A stretch of 64,000 bases of DNA from Rhodococcus sp. B50. Lineage in GTDB: Bacteria; Actinomycetota; Actinomycetes; Mycobacteriales; Mycobacteriaceae. The position numbers were made by a program, and so were the translations under genes. The DNA is taken from the NCBI RefSeq assembly GCF_013602415.1, contig NZ_WPAG02000002.1, positions 4,901,480-4,965,479 on the forward strand. The letters are read 5' to 3'. Shown here in pieces: positions 59,297 to 64,000 of the stretch (the first letter of the stretch is position 1; every line of letters starts with the position of its first letter). Under the pieces are notes generated by a model, which worked only from the letters and a program-made list of their open reading frames with translations, was not told the DNA's origin and made no database searches.

Positions 59297-59932
59297 GTGA
59301 GCAGAACCCCCGAGATCCCCAGCCGCGCGCCCACCCCCTCGGGACCGCCTCTGCGTGCGTTCGCGATGGTCCTGATCTCCCTGGGCATCCTGTTCGCCGG
59401 TCTGGGTTTCGCCTCACTGGGTGATTCGGACGACGAGCCCGCTCCCGCGGCCGCACCCACGACGACCGCTGCCGTACCGGCCGCGCCCTCTCCGCCCTCT
59501 CCGCGCTCGGCCGCGGTGCCGTCCGCCCCCGCTGCCGGGAACGGGGCTACGTCCGCCCCGGCGCCGGCCGGTGCGACCACCTCCGCTGCCGTTTCCTCGG
59601 TTCCCTCACTACCTGCGGCGAGCGGAACCTCGCTCGCCGCCGACACGTCTCCGGCCGCGACGGCACCCGTCCGCGTGTTCAACAACTCGGAGGTCGCGGG
59701 CCTCGCCGCGCAGACCGCCACCTACCTCGAGGACGAGGGCTTCACCATCACCGAGACCGGCAACTACAGCGAGGGTCTGCTCCCGCAGACCTCGGTGTTC
59801 TACGGGTCGTCTCCCGGCGAGCAGCAGACCGCGACGGCCGTCGCCGAGTCGCTCGGTGTCACCGCGCAACCGCGCTTCGAGGGCATCCGCGACGCTGCCC
59901 CCGGAGTGATCGTCATCGTCACTTCGCGTTAG
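59297..59932 (+). CDS. virR: LytR C-terminal domain envelope protein (VirR/Rv0431-like)
   Basis: A 211-residue single-pass membrane protein. It has a short cytoplasmic N-terminus, helix AFAMVLISLGILFAGLGFAS, a Pro/Ala/Ser-rich wall-spanning linker of about 80 residues, and a LytR_C domain (VRVFNNSEVAGLAAQTATYL, VFYGSSPGEQQTATAVAESL). In M. tuberculosis VirR acts at the envelope and restrains membrane-vesicle release. Order DUF3263-virR-sodC equals Rv0430-Rv0432. Confidence 0.86.
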   Translation: MSRTPEIPSRAPTPSGPPLRAFAMVLISLGILFAGLGFASLGDSDDEPAPAAAPTTTAAVPAAPSPPSPRSAAVPSAPAAGNGATSAPAPAGATTSAAVSSVPSLPAASGTSLAADTSPAATAPVRVFNNSEVAGLAAQTATYLEDEGFTITETGNYSEGLLPQTSVFYGSSPGEQQTATAVAESLGVTAQPRFEGIRDAAPGVIVIVTSR

Positions 59933-60023
59933 CGTCGGAACCGTGTCGGTCCGCCACCGGGTGGGCGCCGGAGACGCCCGGTTATGATCGGGTGACTTTT
60001 CGGCACTTCGAAGGAGCGGTTTG

Positions 60024-60671
60024 ATGGTCTCCAGTTCCACCCGTCGCATGTCCTGGCGTGCTCTGGCCCCGATCGTCGCGATCGCCGCGGTGGGCCTGAC
60101 TGCGTGCTCGAACAGCGAGGAGGCGAGCACCGAGCCGGGGACGACTCCGCCGGTGTGGACGGGATCCGCCGCGCCCGCTGCCGAGGCCCACGCCGACGAC
60201 CACGGTACCGAGGGCGGAAACGAGTCGCCGGCCGGTGGTGCTGGTGCAGCTTCCGCCGCGGCGCTCACCGCTGAGCTGGCCACGGTCGACGGTGACTCGG
60301 TCGGCACCGTGTCGTTCGCCGAGAACGGCGGCGACGTCCAGGTGACCATCGAGGTCGAGGGTCTCGAGCCCGGCTACCACGGTGTCCACATCCACGAGTT
60401 CGGTCGTTGCGAGCCCGACTCCACCGCGCCGAACGGCGGCGAGCCCGGCGCGTTCCTGTCGGCCGGTGCCCACCTGCAGGCCGGGGGCAACACCTCCGTC
60501 CCGGAGAGTGGCGACCTGATCTCGCTCGTCGTGCGTGAGGACGGCGCCGCCACCGCTACCGTCACCACCTCGGCCTTCGGTCTCGAGGACCTCGAGGGCG
60601 AGGACGGCACCTCCGTGGTCGTGCACCAGGACAACCTCGGCGCACGCCTCGCGTGCGGCGTCATCGAGTGA
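60024..60671 (+). CDS. sodC: Cu superoxide dismutase lipoprotein, zinc ligands reduced
   Basis: A 215-residue extracytoplasmic SOD with lipobox GLTACS and an Ala/Gly-rich linker. Copper ligands are present: GVHIHEFGRC (two His), GAHLQAGGN (bridging His) and VVHQDNLG. The usual zinc-loop residues H71 and H80 are missing: the loop reads GGNTSVPESGDL, with Asn and Ser where His would be, leaving only the bridging His and the Asp. M. tuberculosis SodC is an active copper-only enzyme with a similar loss. ATG 60024 follows AAGGAG by 7 nt. Confidence 0.92.
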   Translation: MVSSSTRRMSWRALAPIVAIAAVGLTACSNSEEASTEPGTTPPVWTGSAAPAAEAHADDHGTEGGNESPAGGAGAASAAALTAELATVDGDSVGTVSFAENGGDVQVTIEVEGLEPGYHGVHIHEFGRCEPDSTAPNGGEPGAFLSAGAHLQAGGNTSVPESGDLISLVVREDGAATATVTTSAFGLEDLEGEDGTSVVVHQDNLGARLACGVIE

Positions 60672-60716
60672 GCGGAGTTCGAATCTCCCGAGGCTCGATC
60701 CCTGGGTAATTCCTGA

Positions 60717-60758
60717 CACAGGGCCCCGCAGACGGTCATCCGTCGGCGGGGCCCTGTG
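60717..60758 (+). terminator. terminator after sodC
   Basis: CACAGGGCCCCGC pairs with GCGGGGCCCTGTG, with an inner GACGG-TCAT-CCGTC. It lies only 14 bp before the next start. Confidence 0.75.
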
Positions 60759-60771
60759 GTTGGATCGAGAC

Positions 60772-61893
60772 GTGGCAGTCGCGTTTCCGGGATCACCTCG
60801 TCCCACGATCGGTGTGGAATGGGAGATCGCACTGGTGGACAAGACCACCCGCGATCTCTCGAACAGCGCGGCGGTCGTCTTCGACAGGGTGAAGGAGATC
60901 GCAGGGGAGACCCCGCGACTGACCAAGGAATTCCTGCGCAACACCGTCGAACTCGTCACCGGCGTGCACGACACCGTCTCCGAGGCGGTCGACGATCTGT
61001 CCGAGTCGCTGTCGCTGTTGCGACGCGCCGCCGACCCGCACGGGGTGGACCTGATGTGTGCCGGTACCCACCCGTTCGCGCAGTGGACCGACCAGACCGT
61101 GACGCCTTCCCCGGACTACGACGAGATGATCAACCGTACCCGGTGGTGGGGACGGCAGATGCTCATCTGGGGAGTGCACGTCCACGTGGGGATCTCCTCG
61201 GCGGAGAAGGTCATCCCCATCCTCAACGCGATGCTCGTCAAGTATCCCCACATGCTCGCCCTGTCGGCCTCGTCGCCGATCTGGGCGGGCTACGACACCG
61301 GCTACGCGAGCAACCGGGCGTTGATGTTCCAGCAGCTGCCGACCGCCGGCCTGCCCTATCACTTCGCCGACTGGTCGCAGTACGCGGAATTCATTGCCGA
61401 CCAGCTCAAGTCCGGCGTCATCAGCCATCCCGGGGGCATGCACTGGGACATCAGGCCCGCACCGAAATGGGGCACCCTCGAGGTCCGGGTCTTCGACGGC
61501 ATCACCAACCGCGCCGAGCTGGCCGCCCTCGTCGCGTTCGTGCATTCACTCGTCGTCTACTTCGACGAATGTCTCGAGCGGGGAGAGGAACTGCCCGTGC
61601 TGCAACCGTGGCACGTCAAGGAGAACAAGTGGCGTGCGGCGCGGTACGGACTCGACGCCGAAGTCATCCTCGACCCGGTGTGCACCGAGCGGCTCGTCAC
61701 CGACGACCTGCACGATCTGCTCGAACAGATCACTCCCACCGCCGTACGGCTCGGATGCGCCGACGAACTCGCGCGGGTCGCGGACATCCCGGTTCGGGGA
61801 GCGTCCTATCAGCGTCAGCGCCGACTCGCGGAACGGACCGGCGGCGATCTCGTTGCCGTGGTGGACTCCCTGGTCGAGGAACTCGACGCATGA
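60772..61893 (+). CDS. ybdK: carboxylate-amine ligase, YbdK-type glutamate-cysteine ligase 2
   Basis: A 373-residue GCS2-family protein. It has TIGVEWEIALVDKTTRDLSN, KEFLRNTVELVTGVHDTV, MCAGTHPFAQWTDQTVTPS, the fingerprint WGVHVHVGI and GTLEVRVFDG. YbdK-type enzymes show weak gamma-glutamylcysteine ligase activity. Since mycolata make mycothiol rather than glutathione, the physiological product is uncertain. GTG 60772 is the only start compatible with the family N-terminus. Same position as Rv0433. Confidence 0.88.
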   Translation: MAVAFPGSPRPTIGVEWEIALVDKTTRDLSNSAAVVFDRVKEIAGETPRLTKEFLRNTVELVTGVHDTVSEAVDDLSESLSLLRRAADPHGVDLMCAGTHPFAQWTDQTVTPSPDYDEMINRTRWWGRQMLIWGVHVHVGISSAEKVIPILNAMLVKYPHMLALSASSPIWAGYDTGYASNRALMFQQLPTAGLPYHFADWSQYAEFIADQLKSGVISHPGGMHWDIRPAPKWGTLEVRVFDGITNRAELAALVAFVHSLVVYFDECLERGEELPVLQPWHVKENKWRAARYGLDAEVILDPVCTERLVTDDLHDLLEQITPTAVRLGCADELARVADIPVRGASYQRQRRLAERTGGDLVAVVDSLVEELDA

Positions 61894-61898
61894 TCCGC

Positions 61899-61916
61899 CG
61901 GGCAGGATCCTGCCCG
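61899..61916. terminator. short palindrome between convergent ybdK and mnhG
   Basis: CGGGCAGGATCCTGCCCG is a perfect 18-bp palindrome, 5 bp after one stop and 8 bp before the other. Confidence 0.55.
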
Positions 61917-61924
61917 AACACGCG

Positions 61925-62254
61925 TCAGGCTCCGCCCGGCGCGTCCTCGTCGAGCAGGCCGTCGCGACCCAGCTGCTCCCGGTAGGCGACGCGACCGACG
62001 CGGTGTGCGATCACCGGTGCGGTGAGGACCATGAACATGCCCGACAGCGCCATCATCCAGATGTCGATCGAGCTGCGCAGGATGATCATGGCCCCGCCCA
62101 GCACGAACAGAAGACCTACTACCTGGGGTTTCGTGGCGGGGTGCATACGCGAGAGGGTGTCGCGGAACCGGACCACGCCGATCGCGGCGGTCAACGAGAT
62201 CACTGCTCCGATGAGGATCAGGATGTGGGCGAAGGTATCGAGGATCGTCGTCAC
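61925..62254 (-). CDS. mnhG: Na+/H+ antiporter subunit G
   Basis: A 109-residue protein with three helices (ILILIGAVISLTAAIGVVRF, VVGLLFVLGGAMIILRSSID, MALSGMFMVLTAPVIAHRVG), matching MnhG/MrpG. The RFRDTLSRMHPATKPQ loop is conserved. GTG 62254 overlaps the mnhF stop. Last gene of the Mrp-type antiporter operon. Confidence 0.93.
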   Translation of the reverse strand: MTTILDTFAHILILIGAVISLTAAIGVVRFRDTLSRMHPATKPQVVGLLFVLGGAMIILRSSIDIWMMALSGMFMVLTAPVIAHRVGRVAYREQLGRDGLLDEDAPGGA

Positions 62255-62511
62255 TGTTCGTCACGCACCCGGAATCGAGCCACGGACACCGAACCGATGA
62301 AGCCGACCAGCGACAACGCCACCGTGGCCGGCAGGACCGTCGTATCACGTGTGTACACGGCCCAGATCGCGATCCCGCAGATGCCGAGGGCGAGCAGGGC
62401 GTCGACGCCGACGAGCCGGTCGAGAGAGTTGGGTCCCGCGATCACGCGGTAGGTGATCAGGACCGCGGAGACGAACAACAGTGCCCCCGCGATCGCCAGT
62501 GTCACGGTCAC
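62251..62511 (-). CDS. mnhF: Na+/H+ antiporter subunit F
   Basis: An 86-residue protein with three helices. It has LLFVSAVLITYRVIAGPNSL and DRLVGVDALLALGICGIAIW, the conserved DRLVGVD segment of MnhF/MrpF. GTG 62511 overlaps the mnhE stop. Confidence 0.92.
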   Translation of the reverse strand: MTVTLAIAGALLFVSAVLITYRVIAGPNSLDRLVGVDALLALGICGIAIWAVYTRDTTVLPATVALSLVGFIGSVSVARFRVRDEQ

Positions 62512-63059
62512 GTCAGTTCCTCCGTTCCGCTGCGCCAGGGGCTGGCCTGCCATTCCGACTCGCGTTCGAACGTCCGGATGAGGAGACGCTCGATCAGCCG
62601 GGCGGAACGGTAGAAGTCGGCCACGGCCTTGTCGGTACTCACGTCGAGGACGTGCACGTACATGATCCGCCGCACCTGATCGATCTCGAGCACCATGGTG
62701 CCCGGGATGTTGTTCATGATGTCCGTCCACAGTGTCAGCACGAGGTCGGACTTGATGGTGAGCCGGCACCGCAGCACGCCGGTGACCGGCGGCGGGGCCG
62801 GCCGGATCGCGAGCCATGCCACGTTCGTCGTCGAACGGATCGTCTCGAGGAAGATCACCCCTCCGAGCCGCATCGCGGACCAGATGTGCACGCGGCCTTC
62901 GACGGGTACGCGCGGTAGCGGCAGCACGAACATGACGACGAGCGAGACGACCATACCGCCGAGGATGTTGGCGATGCTGAAGGTGCCCCACAGCAGCACC
63001 CAGACCAGAGTCGTCCATCCCAGAACGAACAGTCTCAGGACGTTGGCGCGTTTCATCAT
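62508..63059 (-). CDS. mnhE: Na+/H+ antiporter subunit E
   Basis: A 183-residue protein with two N-terminal helices and a cytoplasmic domain. It has WVLLWGTFSIANILGGMVVS, the conserved NNIPGTMVLEIDQVRRIMYV and HVLDVS of the MnhE family. Starts ATGATG at 63059/63056, overlapping the mnhD stop. Confidence 0.92.
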   Translation of the reverse strand: MMKRANVLRLFVLGWTTLVWVLLWGTFSIANILGGMVVSLVVMFVLPLPRVPVEGRVHIWSAMRLGGVIFLETIRSTTNVAWLAIRPAPPPVTGVLRCRLTIKSDLVLTLWTDIMNNIPGTMVLEIDQVRRIMYVHVLDVSTDKAVADFYRSARLIERLLIRTFERESEWQASPWRSGTEELT

Positions 63060-64000
63060 TCCTGCTCACCCCCCAACACGGCCTCGATGTACACCGTGCG
63101 GTCGAGCAGGTTCTCGGCGGCACGGTTGCTGATGTCGAGCAGTGGGCCGGCGAAGACGGTCAACGACACACCGATCGCCACGAGCCAGATCGTGGGGACG
63201 AGCATCGCGGCCGGCATCCGGCCGACGTCCGGGCGTTCCTCGAACGAGATGTCGGTGGCGGACTCGTCGATCAGCGCCGACGGGCCGATGTCGGCGAGGT
63301 CGCCCTCGGGGGCGTCGGCGCGTGCCCGCCAGAATGCCTTCGTCCAGATACGCGCCACGACGTACAGGGTCAGCAGGCTGGTCACGATACCGCCGCCCAC
63401 GAGGACCCAGGCGAGGACCGATCCGCTCTGTGCACCCGCTTGCAGCAGGGCGACCTTGCCGATGAACCCGGAGAACGGCGGAATGCCGCCGAGGTTGAGC
63501 GCCGGGATGAGGAACAGGACCGCGAGCAGCGGACTCATGACCGCGAGGCTGCCGAGGCGACGCAGCGACGCCGAGCCGGCCTGACGTTCGATAAGACCCA
63601 CCACGAGGAACAGGGTGGTCTGCACGAGGATGTGGTGACCCACGTAGTAGACGGCACCCGCCAGGCCGGTCTGCGACGACAGGGCGACACCGAAGATCAT
63701 GTACCCGATGTGGCTGACGAGCGTGAACGACAGCAGACGCTTGATGTCGTTCTGCGCGATCGCGCCGAGGATGCCGACGATCATCGTGAGCAGACCGGCG
63801 ACGAGCAGGACGTCGTCGAGTTCCCCGCCCGGGAACAGCAGGGTGTGTGCCCGGATGATCGCGTACACGCCGACCTTCGTCAGCAGGCCGGCGAAGACGG
63901 CCGTGACCGGTGCGGGTGCTGTGGGGTAGGAGTCGGGCAGCCACGACGACAGCGGGAACACCGCGGCCTTGATGCCGAAGGCCACGAGCAGCACACCGAA
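63056..64000 (-). CDS. mnhD: Na+/H+ antiporter subunit D (partial at the right edge)
   Basis: The C-terminal 314 residues of a proton-channel-like MnhD/NuoN-type subunit. It has KAAVFPLSSWLPDSYPTAPA, the key TKVGVYAIIR lysine helix, GAIAQNDIKRLLSFTLVSHI, GHHILVQTTLFLVVGLIERQ and LNLGGIPPFSGFIGKVALLQ. The N-terminus lies beyond base 64000. The operon order D-E-F-G is standard for the seven-subunit antiporter that exports Na+ in exchange for H+. Confidence 0.95.
   Translation of the reverse strand, partial: FGVLLVAFGIKAAVFPLSSWLPDSYPTAPAPVTAVFAGLLTKVGVYAIIRAHTLLFPGGELDDVLLVAGLLTMIVGILGAIAQNDIKRLLSFTLVSHIGYMIFGVALSSQTGLAGAVYYVGHHILVQTTLFLVVGLIERQAGSASLRRLGSLAVMSPLLAVLFLIPALNLGGIPPFSGFIGKVALLQAGAQSGSVLAWVLVGGGIVTSLLTLYVVARIWTKAFWRARADAPEGDLADIGPSALIDESATDISFEERPDVGRMPAAMLVPTIWLVAIGVSLTVFAGPLLDISNRAAENLLDRTVYIEAVLGGEQE

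Noticed and set aside
1..64000. tRNA, rRNA, insertion sequences, phage att sites or a replication origin
   Set aside because: No cloverleaf with conserved TTCGA loop, no rRNA segments, no transposase or integrase motifs and no DnaA-box cluster were recognised by eye. A tRNAscan or ISfinder search could still reveal something short.

Overview
The window is high-GC actinobacterial chromosome and most probably comes from Rhodococcus or a close mycolic-acid relative. The basis is strong third-position GC, F420-dependent glucose-6-phosphate dehydrogenase (Fgd), PknG with GlnH and GlnX, a VirR-type LytR_C protein, a class II ribonucleotide reductase, and many leaderless starts with a TANNNT box 6-7 nt before the ATG/GTG. 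From about 38.4 kb to 62 kb the gene order follows M. tuberculosis Rv0407-Rv0433 as I remember it: fgd-pta-ackA-pknG-glnH-glnX-mutT3-thiE-thiO-thiS-thiG-lpqL-thiD-xthA-GNAT-def-DUF3263-virR-sodC-ybdK. No tRNA, rRNA, CRISPR array or transposase was recognised.

Layout. 0-5 kb: 3' end of purA, a MocR-type regulator, an alpha/beta hydrolase, an alpha-methylacyl-CoA racemase and two small enzyme-like proteins. 5-10 kb: the AdoCbl-dependent ribonucleotide reductase nrdJ, divergent from a DUF456 membrane protein, then NADPH-ferredoxin reductase fprA. 10-12.4 kb: a small membrane protein, then rhodanese-metZ. 12.4-16.8 kb: a cobalamin riboswitch followed by the overlapping operon btuF-btuC-btuD and a metallo-beta-lactamase/CobU fusion. 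This is corrinoid uptake and salvage, close to a B12-dependent enzyme. 16.8-20.3 kb: a TasA-like/SipW-type secretion operon, then a frameshifted gene remnant and a TauE-family exporter.

21.4-37.3 kb is the most unusual part. Two operons start with near-identical leaders. Each leader has a matching promoter, an S-box-like SAM riboswitch candidate, a short ORF with the HxDLCR motif typical of putative cysteine leader peptides, and a GC hairpin. Operon 1 encodes a polar-amino-acid ABC transporter, a sarcosine-oxidase-like flavoenzyme, a GNAT and a luciferase-like (LLM) monooxygenase. Operon 2 encodes an oligopeptide-type ABC transporter with a fused double ATPase, three LLM monooxygenases and a DUF1684 protein. 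I read these as sulfur-controlled uptake and oxidative cleavage of organosulfur compounds. Their substrates cannot be read from sequence.

37.3-64 kb: a DUF559 nuclease-like gene tightly bracketed by two copies of one palindrome, then fgd, pta-ackA, the amino-acid-sensing pknG-glnH-glnX operon, mutT3, the thiamine genes (thiE; TPP riboswitch with thiO-thiS-thiG; thiD), an inserted two-gene ABC exporter, the LpqL peptidase, DNA repair (xthA), peptide deformylase, sodC, YbdK, and the mnhD-E-F-G end of a Na+/H+ antiporter operon that runs off the right edge.
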